Source: Gammaproteobacteria bacterium (GTDB taxonomy: Bacteria; Pseudomonadota; Gammaproteobacteria; JACKNK01). From it: a stretch of 64,000 bases of DNA. Location of the stretch: positions 501,001 to 565,000 of the forward strand of contig JACKNJ010000002.1 of NCBI GenBank assembly GCA_024234895.1, in the 5' to 3' direction. This document shows positions 1-8,967 of this stretch, in pieces. The position numbers were made by a program, and so were the translations under genes. Numbering within the stretch: position 1 is the stretch's first letter; the number at the start of each line of letters is the position of its first letter. The notes below the pieces were generated by a model. The model was not told the origin of the DNA. It searched no databases and saw only the letters and a list, made by a program, of their open reading frames with translations.

Positions 1-363
1 GCCGGTTACGTGAACCCCAATGAACGTGAACTGGCGAGACCGGCCCCGGCAGGACCGGATCCTGCCACCGCGCCCCCGCCGGGGCCGATCGAAACGGTGA
101 CCGAGGCGGCGCCGCAGGGCAGCGATGCGGGCGCCGTCTATCTGCAACTCGGCGCGTTCAGCAGCGAGGCCAATGCCCGCCGACTGGTGACCCAACTGCA
201 GGACGCCAGCGTCACCAACGCCAGCGTGCAGCCGGGCAGCGGCAGCGCCGGGCCGATCTACCGGGTGCGCGTCGGGCCATTGTCTTCGCTCAAGGACGCC
301 GATCAGCTGAGCGTGCAGATCAACACCCTGGGCATCGGCCAGCCACACGTCGTCATCGACTGA
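1..363 (+). CDS. rlpA: SPOR-domain protein, C-terminal part (RlpA-like)
   Basis: The reading frame is open from the first base, so the start lies outside the window. The visible part has a Pro/Ala-rich linker and then a SPOR domain of about 75 residues (VYLQLGAFSSEANARRL ... YRVRVGPL ... PHVVID). SPOR domains bind denuded peptidoglycan glycans at the septum. A C-terminal SPOR after a proline-rich linker is the usual end of the lytic transglycosylase RlpA, but FtsN/DedD-type or other SPOR proteins cannot be excluded because the catalytic double-psi barrel is not in view. The family is certain; the RlpA name is inference. Confidence 0.65.
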   Translation, partial: AGYVNPNERELARPAPAGPDPATAPPPGPIETVTEAAPQGSDAGAVYLQLGAFSSEANARRLVTQLQDASVTNASVQPGSGSAGPIYRVRVGPLSSLKDADQLSVQINTLGIGQPHVVID

Positions 364-384
364 AAGCCCCGCTTGCGGGCTTTG
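362..384 (+). terminator. Possible terminator after SPOR protein
   Basis: A 7-bp stem AAAGCCC/GGGCTTT with a CGCTTGC loop starts just after the stop codon. The following T-run is poor, so termination strength is doubtful. Confidence 0.45.
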
Positions 385-433
385 CATCGATGCTTGGCAG
401 CCGCGATCGCTGACCGGAATCGTCGTGGACCCT

Positions 434-457
434 GATCGCGGCTGAGGCCGCTCCTAC
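434..457 (-). repeat. Single REP-family element
   Basis: One reverse-oriented copy of the REP hairpin (GATCGCGGCTGAGGCCGCTCCTAC), with GCGGCT and GCCGC forming the stem. It is unpaired and has a G in place of A in the loop. The same family recurs at 10377, 10987, 11099, 12937, 15480, 27083 and 36702. Confidence 0.85.
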
Positions 458-493
458 AATGTTGCGGACACAAGCCGGAATCGCCCGGTTGTC

Positions 494-1033
494 GTGAACC
501 CAGCCGAGTCCGCCGTCATGTCCGAGCCCTGCGTGATCGCCCTGCATCTGCGCAGTTCCGCACAGTTGTTCAATTCGTTCGACCCGTCGCCGTTCACAGA
601 GCGCGATCTGGACCGCGACGCCGCCGAATACATCGTGAGTTCGGCGCGCGAGTGCCACGCCAGCCAGCCGCTGGTGTTACGGCTGCATCTCGACGAGGCG
701 ACCGGTGCCGACCTGCAAACCGCCGTCTGCAATTACTTCGCCTATCGCGAGGAACTGTCGGCACGCGAACTGCGCGAGCACCTGCGCATCGCCCGCATCG
801 CGATGCTGATCGGGCTGACCACGCTCGTGCTCGGCCATATCGGTTCGACCTGGGTGGCGGCGACCTGGCCTGGCCACCTTGGCGAAGTCGCGGCCAATGC
901 CTTGCTGATCGGCGCCTGGGTCGCGATGTGGCGACCTCTGGAACTGTATCTCTACGACTGGTGGCCGATCCGCCGCCGCACGCGCCTCTACCATCGTCTG
1001 GCAACATGCCGCGTCGAGACCGTCATCGGCTGA
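494..1033 (+). CDS. Conserved hypothetical membrane protein, two TM helices
   Basis: The product is 179 residues from GTG 494, or 171 from ATG 518 (MSEPCV), which is an equally good start. The N-terminal ~90 residues are soluble with mixed charge. They are followed by a basic stretch and two hydrophobic segments (about residues 96-118 and 128-150), then a Trp/Arg-rich tail (YDWWPIRRRTRLYHRL). This resembles small uncharacterised inner-membrane proteins whose WWPIRR motif follows the second helix. A broken MscS fragment starts 20 bases downstream and may once have been co-transcribed. No function is assigned. Confidence 0.7.
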   Translation: MNPAESAVMSEPCVIALHLRSSAQLFNSFDPSPFTERDLDRDAAEYIVSSARECHASQPLVLRLHLDEATGADLQTAVCNYFAYREELSARELREHLRIARIAMLIGLTTLVLGHIGSTWVAATWPGHLGEVAANALLIGAWVAMWRPLELYLYDWWPIRRRTRLYHRLATCRVETVIG

Positions 1034-1052
1034 ACGCACACCGGAGCAACAC

Positions 1053-1511
1053 ATGAGCGACGCGACCGCCCTCGGGCGTGTCCAGGCCTGGGCCAACAAC
1101 CGAGTCGAGAACTGGTCGTTCAGCGACAACCTCGTGCGTCTGCGCATCCCGATCGGCATTTCGTAGCATTCCGACGTGCGCCAGGCGCAGCGCTTGTGCG
1201 TCGAGGCCGCGCACGCGGTCGAACGGGTCGAGACGACCCCGGAGCCGAAATGTCAGGTGGTCGGGTTCGGGGCCAGTTCGGTCGACCTGGAACTGCGGGT
1301 GTGGATCGACGATCCGCCGCTGGGGCGCGGCAGCGTGATCAGCGACGTGCTGCTCGGCGTCTGGGACCGCTTCCACGAACATGGCATCGAGATCCCGTTC
1401 CCGCAGCAGGACCTGCATCTGCGTTCCGCGTTCGGCGCGACCGACCTCGATGCCCTCAGGCGCGCCTGGCGCGTGGCCAACCCGGATGGGCCCGCCGGCG
1501 GCGACGCATGA
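1053..1511 (+). pseudogene. MscS-family C-terminal fragment interrupted by in-frame TAG
   Basis: ATG 1053 is preceded by GGAG at a normal distance and opens a frame that stops at TAG 1164-1166 after 37 codons. The same frame then continues open to 1511. Joined across the stop, the sequence reads like the soluble C-terminal part of MscS-type channels: NNRVENWSFSDNLVRLRIPIGIS, stop, HSDVRQAQRLCVEAA, then a beta-alpha domain ending FPQQDLHLRS. In the family the stopped position is usually Tyr (GVSYDSDV), so one base change from TAC or TAT explains it. The pore helices are also missing, so the gene is truncated at the 5' end as well. A sequencing error at the TAG is the main alternative to a true pseudogene. 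Confidence 0.75.
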
Positions 1512-1626
1512 CGCCAGCGGCGCCATGCGCCCGTATCGCTGACCGATTGCATGGCATTGAACGAATCGCCGCCGATATGCTCCATGGGGCGGCACCCTTG
1601 CCCATTCCCTCACCCGACCCCAACCG

Positions 1627-3387
1627 ATGTCCCCCTTGCGTCACCTGCCCCTCGCGGGCCTGTTCTTCTGCCTTATCTTCCCGACCGCGTTCAGCGCGCG
1701 GGCCGATGCGGAGCGCGTGCTTTTCGAAACCGACCTGCCGGTCGATCAGGTTGCGCGCCTGCGCGGCTTGCTGCGGCTCGAAACCGAACCTTGTGAGGCG
1801 CCGCGCTGGCGTCTGGAAAGGCGTCTCCGCCTGGTCGCCGGGGAACTCACACCGGGCCTGCGCGCGCTCGGCTATTACGCTGCGCGAATCGATGCGACCC
1901 TCGATCCGGCGGAGCCCGACGAGGCGTCTTGCTGGCAGGCCACGGTCCGCATCGAGGCCGGCCCGCGCGCGCTCTGGCGGGAGGTGCGGGTCGAGATCCT
2001 CGGCGAGGGCGCGGACGACGCGGCACTGACCGCACTGCGCGACCGCCCGGCGCTGGTCGCGGGCCAGCCGCTGCTGCACGCGGATTACGCCGGGCTCAAA
2101 TCCCGCCTGCTGGGAACCGCCCTGGAACGCGGCTACCTCGATGCCGCCTACACGCGCGCCCAGCTGCGCGTCGACCCGGAAGCGGGTGCGGCCGACGCCC
2201 TGCTGACCCTGGATACCGGCACGCGTTACCGGATCGGCGCGATCGAGATCGACGACGGCGGCCTGAGCCCGGAGCGGGTCGCCCGCATGCTGGGATTGGC
2301 GGAGGGCGATGCCTATAGCGCCAGCGCCATCGATGCGAGCCATCGGCGTCTGCGTGACGCGGGCTATTTCAAGCAGGTGGAAATCGTCCCGGAACTGGCC
2401 TCGAATGCCAGCCACACGGTGCCGGTGCGGGTCGCGCTGACGCCGTTCGCGGCGAAGAGCTGGCGCTTCGGCGCCGGTTTCGACACCGATACCGGGCCCC
2501 GCGTCAGTGCCGGTTTCGCGCATCGCCGCATCAACGAGGAAGGTCACCAGATCGATCTCAGCACGCGGATTTCCCGCGACATCAGCGAAATCTCGGCGGA
2601 ATACATGATTCCCGGCGAAGACCCGCTGGACGAGCGCTGGACCCTGCAGACCGGCTGGCGCGACGAAACCACCGCCGACATCCGGTCCGAACTGCTGACC
2701 GTCGGCGCCAACTACGCGCACACGACGAAGTACCCCGGCATCGCCACGCCGCTGAAGGAGACCATCGGGCTCGCCTACCGCCAGGAGCACTCGCAGGTCG
2801 CCGACGATGACGAACGCAGCACCCTGTTGCTGCCCTCGATCGAATGGCTGTGGAGCCCGGCGATGAGCGCCGGCGATGGCCTGAGCGTGCGCCTCGGCGT
2901 GAAGGGCGCGCACGAGTCGGTGCTGTCCGACACCAGCTTCACGCAGCTCTCGCTGGCCGCGAACGCGCAGAAGCAACTCGGGGATGACTGGACCTTCCTC
3001 ACCCGGGCGGAGTTCGGCCTGAGCGCGATCGATGGCTTCGACACGCTGCCGGCCAGTCAGCGTTTCTTCGCCGGCGGCGATACCAGCGTGCGCGGCTACG
3101 GATTCAAGCGGCTCGGGCCACACAACGGCGCGGGTCAGGTGGTCGGTGGCCGGCATCTCGCCGTCGCCAGCGTCGAACTCGAACGCCGCGTCGCCGAGGA
3201 TTGGGGCGTGGCGACCTTCGTCGATGCCGGCAATGCCTTCAACAGCACGCCCGAGCTCGAATACGGCTACGGCCTGGGCGCGCGTTGGCGCTCGCCGATC
3301 GGCAAGGTGAAGCTCGATCTGGCGATCCCCAGCGACACCGCGCGCGACGATTTCCGCCTCCATTTCAGTCTCGGCGCGAGCTACTGA
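1627..3387 (+). CDS. tamA: Autotransporter assembly factor TamA (Omp85 family)
   Basis: This 586-residue protein is the outer-membrane half of the translocation and assembly module, which works with TamB in outer-membrane protein insertion and envelope lipid traffic. A signal peptide covers about residues 1-26 (LPLAGLFFCLIF ... AFSARA). POTRA-type repeats follow to about residue 260, and the remainder is a 16-strand Omp85 barrel. The Omp85 loop-6 motif VRGY is at residues 488-491, and the barrel ends with a terminal aromatic residue (FSLGASY). Length matches the family. Its TGA overlaps the ATG of tamB by one base, so the two are translationally coupled. Confidence 0.95.
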   Translation: MSPLRHLPLAGLFFCLIFPTAFSARADAERVLFETDLPVDQVARLRGLLRLETEPCEAPRWRLERRLRLVAGELTPGLRALGYYAARIDATLDPAEPDEASCWQATVRIEAGPRALWREVRVEILGEGADDAALTALRDRPALVAGQPLLHADYAGLKSRLLGTALERGYLDAAYTRAQLRVDPEAGAADALLTLDTGTRYRIGAIEIDDGGLSPERVARMLGLAEGDAYSASAIDASHRRLRDAGYFKQVEIVPELASNASHTVPVRVALTPFAAKSWRFGAGFDTDTGPRVSAGFAHRRINEEGHQIDLSTRISRDISEISAEYMIPGEDPLDERWTLQTGWRDETTADIRSELLTVGANYAHTTKYPGIATPLKETIGLAYRQEHSQVADDDERSTLLLPSIEWLWSPAMSAGDGLSVRLGVKGAHESVLSDTSFTQLSLAANAQKQLGDDWTFLTRAEFGLSAIDGFDTLPASQRFFAGGDTSVRGYGFKRLGPHNGAGQVVGGRHLAVASVELERRVAEDWGVATFVDAGNAFNSTPELEYGYGLGARWRSPIGKVKLDLAIPSDTARDDFRLHFSLGASY

Positions 3388-6300
3388 TGGACGCCGAAGG
3401 GCACACCGAGCCTCGGCCAGCGAGGTGGTGGCGGCGCTGGCCGGGCGGCGTGGCCGCGGCCCTGGTGACGCTGATCGTGCTGCCGGCGGTGCTGGTCGCC
3501 TGGCTGGCTTTTACCGAGGCGGGATTGCAGTTCCTGTGGGGATGGGCCGGGTCGGCGGCGCAGGACGCCGGGGTCCGGGTCGCGCGGGTGAGCGGGCGCT
3601 TGTCGGACCGCGTCACGCTCACCGACGTGCGGCTGGATGCCGGGGCGGACGCGCCAAGCATCACGCTGCGCGGTCTGGTGGTCGAACCCGCCTGGGCCGC
3701 GTTGCTGACGGGGCGGATGCGGCTGCTGGCGGTGCACGCCGAGGGCTTGCGCGTGGTGTTGGTCGATGCACCGTCCGAACCCTTCGACATCGACCGCCTG
3801 CCGGTGCCCGCGTGGCCCGAACTGGCGCTGCCGATCCCGCTGGAGATCGACGCGCTACACCTGCGCGACGTGCAGGTGCTCGACGGCGCGGACGCGCTGT
3901 TCGCGGGCGATGTCAGCGCGAGCCTGCGCGCCGATGCGGCCGGCATCGCCGTCACCGGGCTGCGCATCGACGCCGGGGATATCGGCCTGGAGGGCGCGGC
4001 CAAGCTGCCGTGGGCGCCGACGGGTGCGTTGAACATGCAGCTAGCCTGGCGTGCCGGCGGCGAACTCGCCGGTGACCTGCGCCTGGCCGGAACCCCGGCG
4101 ACGATCGAACTGACGCAGACGTTGACCAGCCCGTTCCGGGCCGTCCTCGAAGGCCGGCTGGAGCCGCGTTTCGCACTGGCGGCGGATGCCACCGCGTCGC
4201 CGTGGAACCCGGCTTTCGACCTGCGCCTGGGCTGGGCGGAACCAGTGGGATCGGCGGGATCGACGTTCGCGGCGGTCTGGCCGGAAGCGCTCGCCTCCTG
4301 GGCCGCCGGCGAAGGACAGGCGAGTCTGGCCGGTGAACTGCGGGCGCATCATATCCGCGTCGACACCGCGTTGCGTGACGCCGGCGCGGACACGATCACC
4401 CTGCATTTGAACGCCAGCGGCGACGGCCATGCCTTGCGCATCGCGGCGCTGGAGCTTGCCGCCGGCGAGGCCCGGCTCGCGGCGCAAGGCGAGGTCGACT
4501 GGCGTGACGGGTTCGCGGCGGACATGCAAGTTGCTTTGAGCGCGCTCGACCCGTCCCGCTGGGCGGCGGACTGGCCCGGTCGCGTCGATGCCGGATTGCG
4601 GCTGACCGCGAAGCTTCCGGCCAGTGCGACCGAAGGGCAGGCGCCGAGCGTGCGGGCGCGCATCGACGCGCTGAGCGGGGTCCTGCGGGGCGCGCCGCTC
4701 GCCGGTCGGGGCGAACTGGCGTGGGCGGATGACCGTCTCGATGTCGATGCCTTCGACGTGAGCAGTGGCGGTAACGCGCTGCGTCTGAGCGGCAACGTGA
4801 TCGGACTGGACGCGCAGCCGACGCTGGATCTGCGCGGCGAGCTGGAATTGCCCGAGCCGGGCAATCTGCTGCCGGGCGCGCGCGGCACCCTGCGGGCGGA
4901 TTTCGATGCCAGGGGCCGATGGCCGGCGCCGCGACTGGACGTGCGCGCGACCGCCGAGGCCTTGCAATGGCCGGCGGAGGACATGGCCGTCGATCACCTG
5001 GTCGCGCAGCTGACGATGACGCCGGACGCGAACCGCGAGACCTCGTCAGCGGAGATGCGCGACGGCGTGTTGAGTGGCGATATCGATGCCCGTGGCGTCC
5101 GCGTTGCCGGCCACGAGCTGTCCGCCGTCGGCGCGCGCCTGCGTGGCAGTCTGCCGCGCCACCGCCTGGATATGGACATGACGGTGCCGACGGCGGCCGA
5201 GGGCCTGCATGCGACCGCCGCCGCCGAGGGCGGTTGGGACGCCGCCGCCAAGGGCTGGCGGGGTCGTGTCGAGCAGCTCGACGTGACCGGGCCGGGTCTG
5301 GGCCGATGGGGATTGCGCGAACCCGCCGCGCTGAGCGTCGCGGAGGCCGGGGTGACCCTGGCGCCGGCCTGTCTCGCCCAGCAGGCCAGCCGGGTGTGCG
5401 CGTCCGCCGACTGGACAGAGACCGCAGGTCACCGGGCGCGGCTGCAACTCGTCGGCCTGTCCTCCCGGCGGGTGATCGACGCGCTGGATGCCCTCGCCGA
5501 CGTCGCCCTGCCGGCGGGCATCGCCGCGATCGAGACCACAGTGGATGCGGAGGCCCGCCTCGCCGCTGGGCGAATCGATGCCGAAGTGCAGCCGGCCCGT
5601 GGCGTGCTGCGCTGGCGCGATCCGCCGCTCGATCTGCCGGAGACGCTGCCGTTCGCGCTGCAAACCGCGAGCTACCACAGCGACGCGCGCGGCGCGGAAC
5701 TCAAGTTCGCGCTGGACCTGGACGGGCAGGCCGGTGTGACTGCCGGGTTGAAGCTGGGCGCGAGCGACGAATCGCTGGCGGGACGCGTCGATCTGGTCTC
5801 GGAAGATCTGGCCTGGCTCGCGGCGATGGTGCCGCCGGTGCGGGAACTGCGGGGTGATCTGCGCATGGCAGCGACGCTGGCCGGGCGGCGCGATCGACCG
5901 GTGGTGCGCGCGGAAGGCAGGTTACGGGTCGACCGCGCGGAGTTGCCGGAGCTCGGCACCTCGCTCGCCGGGGTCGAGTTGCGGCTCGCTTCCAATGCCG
6001 CCGGCGATGTCATCGCCGTCGATGGCGAGGCCACGTTGCTGGCGCCGCCGGATGGCGACCTGGCGGCCACGAGCGGGCAGTGGCGTGTGCGCGGCGAGAT
6101 GACCGCCGACGCCGCGAGCTTGCGTCTGAATCTGTCCGGCGAGTCCGCGCCGGTGCTGCGGCTCGCTGATCTGCGCGTCGATGTGCAGCCGGAGCTGAGT
6201 TTCGAGCGCAAGGCCGGCCGGCAGAGTCTGGTCGGCTCGGTGACGGTGCCGAGCCTCGCCTACCGGGTCGCGGAATTGCCGGAGAGCGGATTGCAGGTCT

Positions 6301-7091
6301 CCCCGGACGAGGTCATCGTCGGCGCGGCGGCGCCGGCGCCGGCTCCGCCAGCCGGCCCGGTCGATGACGCGCCCGCGCGTGCCAACCTCGATGCCGACGT
6401 GACCGTCCGCCTCGGTGACGATGTCCGCGTCGATGCGTTCGATCTGCAGGCGCGCCTGTCCGGGCGGGTGCGGGTGCTCGCCGACAAGGGCGGTGAGCGG
6501 GCGGAGGGGCGGATCGATATCCACGAGGGCAGCTACAAGGCCTATGGCCAGAAGCTGACCCTGAGCCGGGGGCATCTGCTGTTCGCCGGGCCGCCCGACA
6601 ACCCGAGCCTGGACCTGCGCGCGGAGCGCCTGTCCAGCGACCAGTCGGTGACCGCGTATCTGGATGTGAACGGGACCGCCCGCGCGCCCCGCCTGAAGGT
6701 CGGCGCGACCCCGACCGCCAGCGACGCGGATGCGCTCGCCTATCTGCTGACCGGCCAGTCGCTCAGCCAGGCGGGCGAGGGCGGCAAGTTCGATGTGTAT
6801 GCCGCCGCGCTCAGCCTCGGCATCGACAAGGGCTCGCCGCAACTGGCGGCGGTGCGGCGTGAGCTCGGCCTCGACGAACTCGGCGTGCAGGCCGGCGCGA
6901 GTGCGCAGGACACGGCCATCAAGCTCGGCAAATACCTGAATCCGGACCTGTTCGTCGGCTACAGCCTGAACGTGTTCGACAACACCGGCGCGGTGCTCGC
7001 GCGGCTACGGCTGGCCGACGGTCTGAGCCTGGAAGGGCGCAGCGCGCTGACCCATTCGATCGATCTGATCTACCGGATCGAGTCCGATTGA
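3387..7091 (+). CDS. tamB: Translocation and assembly module protein TamB
   Basis: This 1234-residue protein starts at ATG 3387, chosen because it overlaps the tamA stop and is followed by a basic N-terminus and one membrane anchor (about residues 22-44). The long middle section is the repetitive beta-rich AsmA/TamB-type structure that spans the periplasm as a hydrophobic groove. The C-terminal ~330 residues are the conserved TamB (DUF490) domain, ending DGLSLEGRSALTHSIDLIYRIESD. Pairing with TamA is the standard gene order. Earlier in-frame starts back to 3201 lie inside tamA and were not used. Confidence 0.95.
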   Translation: MDAEGHTEPRPARWWRRWPGGVAAALVTLIVLPAVLVAWLAFTEAGLQFLWGWAGSAAQDAGVRVARVSGRLSDRVTLTDVRLDAGADAPSITLRGLVVEPAWAALLTGRMRLLAVHAEGLRVVLVDAPSEPFDIDRLPVPAWPELALPIPLEIDALHLRDVQVLDGADALFAGDVSASLRADAAGIAVTGLRIDAGDIGLEGAAKLPWAPTGALNMQLAWRAGGELAGDLRLAGTPATIELTQTLTSPFRAVLEGRLEPRFALAADATASPWNPAFDLRLGWAEPVGSAGSTFAAVWPEALASWAAGEGQASLAGELRAHHIRVDTALRDAGADTITLHLNASGDGHALRIAALELAAGEARLAAQGEVDWRDGFAADMQVALSALDPSRWAADWPGRVDAGLRLTAKLPASATEGQAPSVRARIDALSGVLRGAPLAGRGELAWADDRLDVDAFDVSSGGNALRLSGNVIGLDAQPTLDLRGELELPEPGNLLPGARGTLRADFDARGRWPAPRLDVRATAEALQWPAEDMAVDHLVAQLTMTPDANRETSSAEMRDGVLSGDIDARGVRVAGHELSAVGARLRGSLPRHRLDMDMTVPTAAEGLHATAAAEGGWDAAAKGWRGRVEQLDVTGPGLGRWGLREPAALSVAEAGVTLAPACLAQQASRVCASADWTETAGHRARLQLVGLSSRRVIDALDALADVALPAGIAAIETTVDAEARLAAGRIDAEVQPARGVLRWRDPPLDLPETLPFALQTASYHSDARGAELKFALDLDGQAGVTAGLKLGASDESLAGRVDLVSEDLAWLAAMVPPVRELRGDLRMAATLAGRRDRPVVRAEGRLRVDRAELPELGTSLAGVELRLASNAAGDVIAVDGEATLLAPPDGDLAATSGQWRVRGEMTADAASLRLNLSGESAPVLRLADLRVDVQPELSFERKAGRQSLVGSVTVPSLAYRVAELPESGLQVSPDEVIVGAAAPAPAPPAGPVDDAPARANLDADVTVRLGDDVRVDAFDLQARLSGRVRVLADKGGERAEGRIDIHEGSYKAYGQKLTLSRGHLLFAGPPDNPSLDLRAERLSSDQSVTAYLDVNGTARAPRLKVGATPTASDADALAYLLTGQSLSQAGEGGKFDVYAAALSLGIDKGSPQLAAVRRELGLDELGVQAGASAQDTAIKLGKYLNPDLFVGYSLNVFDNTGAVLARLRLADGLSLEGRSALTHSIDLIYRIESD

Positions 7092-7208
7092 GCCGCGCAC
7101 CGGCTCACTGGTGCGCCCCGTCGCGATCAGCCATGCTGGTGCGGCCACACTGAGTCCGCCAGACCAATACGTGGAACCCCCTACCCGTTCCACCGAGAGC
7201 ATTCACCC

Positions 7209-8060
7209 ATGGACCCGATCAGCACTTGGCGATTGACCGTCACGCAGAGTTTCAGCGACCTCGGCGTGGTGCTCGGCGCGTGGCTGCCGAGCCTGCTCGG
7301 CGCGCTCGTGGTGCTGGTGCTCGGCTGGCTGCTGGCGCGGGGCGTGAAGGCCTTGATCCTGCGGCTCGGCGAGGGCCTCGACCAGCTCGCGGTGCGCCTC
7401 GGCTGGCGCCGCCATACCCGCCGGCTGGCGGTGCAGCACACGCCGGCGCAGATCGTCGCCACGGTGTTCTACTGGCTGGTGCTGTTGCTGGCCCTGACCC
7501 TGGCCGCGGACGTGCTCGGCCTGCCCGGTCTGTCCGGCGGACTCGGCAAGCTGCTGTCGATCCTGCCGGCGCTGTTCGGCGCGGGCACCATCTTCCTGGT
7601 CGGCTATCTGCTCGCCAACGTGACCCGCGAGGCGGTGGTCCGCACCAGCACCGGGCATGCCGCGCGCGGGGTGCTGGTCGCGCGCTTGCTGCATGGCCTG
7701 ATCCTGGCGATCAGTGCGCTGCTCGCGCTGGGCCAGATCGGGGTCGACGTGAGCCTGCTGTCCACCCTGATGGTGGTCGCCTTCGCCGCGCTGGCCGGGG
7801 CGATCGCGCTGGCCTTCGGCCTGGGTGCGCGCGACACCGTCGGCAACATGATCGCGGCCCACTATCTGCGGCGCGCGCATCGCATCGGCGCGCGGGTGCG
7901 CATCGGCGAGATCGAGGGCGAGATCCTCGAATTCACACCGACGCTGGTGTTGCTGGAAACCGATCAAGGCATCGCCGCCGTGCCCGCCCATCACTTCGAA
8001 ATGGAAGCCTCGGTGCGGCTCGATCCGGAAGCCACCGGCGACGACGAGGACGAGGCCTGA
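7209..8060 (+). CDS. Small-conductance mechanosensitive channel-like membrane protein (TM_helix/CmpX type)
   Basis: The product has 283 residues and about five hydrophobic segments: a helix at ~20-42, a pair at ~78-100 and ~118-142, then ~160-180 and a pore-like glycine/alanine-rich helix (VVAFAALAGAIALAFGLGARDTVGNM). A short beta domain follows (IGARVRIGEIEGEILEFTPTLVLLETDQGIAAVPAHHF). This matches conserved-TM-helix proteins related to MscS such as CmpX, not full MscS, and the tail is acidic (GDDEDEA). The next two genes are MgtE-related and follow at 6 and 4 bases, so the three look like one operon linked to ion balance. The exact ion is unknown. Confidence 0.8.
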   Translation: MDPISTWRLTVTQSFSDLGVVLGAWLPSLLGALVVLVLGWLLARGVKALILRLGEGLDQLAVRLGWRRHTRRLAVQHTPAQIVATVFYWLVLLLALTLAADVLGLPGLSGGLGKLLSILPALFGAGTIFLVGYLLANVTREAVVRTSTGHAARGVLVARLLHGLILAISALLALGQIGVDVSLLSTLMVVAFAALAGAIALAFGLGARDTVGNMIAAHYLRRAHRIGARVRIGEIEGEILEFTPTLVLLETDQGIAAVPAHHFEMEASVRLDPEATGDDEDEA

Positions 8061-8066
8061 TCCGCC

Positions 8067-8963
8067 ATGGCCGACATCGACATCCTCGATCCGCTCGCGC
8101 TCACCTTCCTGCGGCGCTTTCCCGACGACGCCTCGGTGATCCTTGCCGGGCAGCCGGTCGCGACCCTGCTCGCGGTACTCGACCAGGGCCTCGCGGACGA
8201 CCCGCCGGAGAAGCTGGCCGGCGTGCTCAATGCCTTGCAGCCCGGTCAGGCGGCGGATGTCGTCGCGGCCTGGCCGATGGAGCGCATCGGGCGCATCCAT
8301 GAGGCGCTGGACGATCAGTCCCTGGGGGAGATATTCGGACTGCTGTCGGCGGTCACCGCCAAACGCCTGCTGGAAGCGCTGCCGCGACGGCGGGCGGTGG
8401 CGGTACGACGCTTCCTCGGTCATCCGACCGGCAGCGTCGGTCGGCACATGCAGGGACGGGCGCTGACCCTGCCCGATCGCATGGACGTGAGCGAAGCCCG
8501 CGCGCAGCTGCGCCTGGCCGGCCCGGCGCCCGGCGAAGTGGCCTTTCTGCTCGATGCGCAGCGCCGGGTATCCGGCTATGTGCGGCTGGCCGAACTGGCC
8601 GGCGCGGAACCGGAAACCCCGCTGGTGGCCCTGTCGCGGGCCCTGCCCGCACGCCTGAAGACCGGCCAGACCCTGCACGCGGTGCGCGAGCTGCCGGCCT
8701 GGCGCGAACTCTCGCAACTCCCCGTGCTGACGCCGCAAGGGCGGTTTGCCGGGGTGCTCAGCCAGGCCGCCCTGCTAGGGCCGCTGCTCGCCGATCGCGA
8801 GGGCGAAGCGGGCATGGAGGCCGGCGCCCGCGCGGACACCGCCGGCGAACTGCTGCGCGGCCTGCTGCTGATCGCGGAGACGGTATGGATTCCGCTCGCG
8901 CGCCTGTTTGCCGCCGCCGCCGGCGACCAGCGTCGGGCCGATCGCCCGCCGCGTCCGGAGTAA
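8067..8963 (+). CDS. MgtE N-domain-like cytoplasmic protein without transporter domain
   Basis: This 298-residue protein looks like the cytoplasmic half of a magnesium transporter. The first ~125 residues form an alpha-helical repeat domain of the MgtE N type (LADDPPEKLAGVLNALQPGQAADVVAAWPMERIGRIHEAL). A degenerate CBS-like region follows (LLDAQRRVSGYVRLAEL ... LPVLTPQGRFAGVLSQ). No membrane-spanning transporter domain follows, and the tail is short and charged. It sits four bases before a complete mgtE, as if a cytoplasmic half had been duplicated. It may be a regulator or subunit of that transporter; this is inference. Confidence 0.75.
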   Translation: MADIDILDPLALTFLRRFPDDASVILAGQPVATLLAVLDQGLADDPPEKLAGVLNALQPGQAADVVAAWPMERIGRIHEALDDQSLGEIFGLLSAVTAKRLLEALPRRRAVAVRRFLGHPTGSVGRHMQGRALTLPDRMDVSEARAQLRLAGPAPGEVAFLLDAQRRVSGYVRLAELAGAEPETPLVALSRALPARLKTGQTLHAVRELPAWRELSQLPVLTPQGRFAGVLSQAALLGPLLADREGEAGMEAGARADTAGELLRGLLLIAETVWIPLARLFAAAAGDQRRADRPPRPE

Positions 8964-8967
8964 GGCA

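Noticed and set aside
1164..1166. In-frame TAG read as pyrrolysine or by programmed readthrough
   Set aside because: No pyl genes or readthrough context are visible, and the fragment also lacks its pore helices, so decay or sequencing error is simpler.
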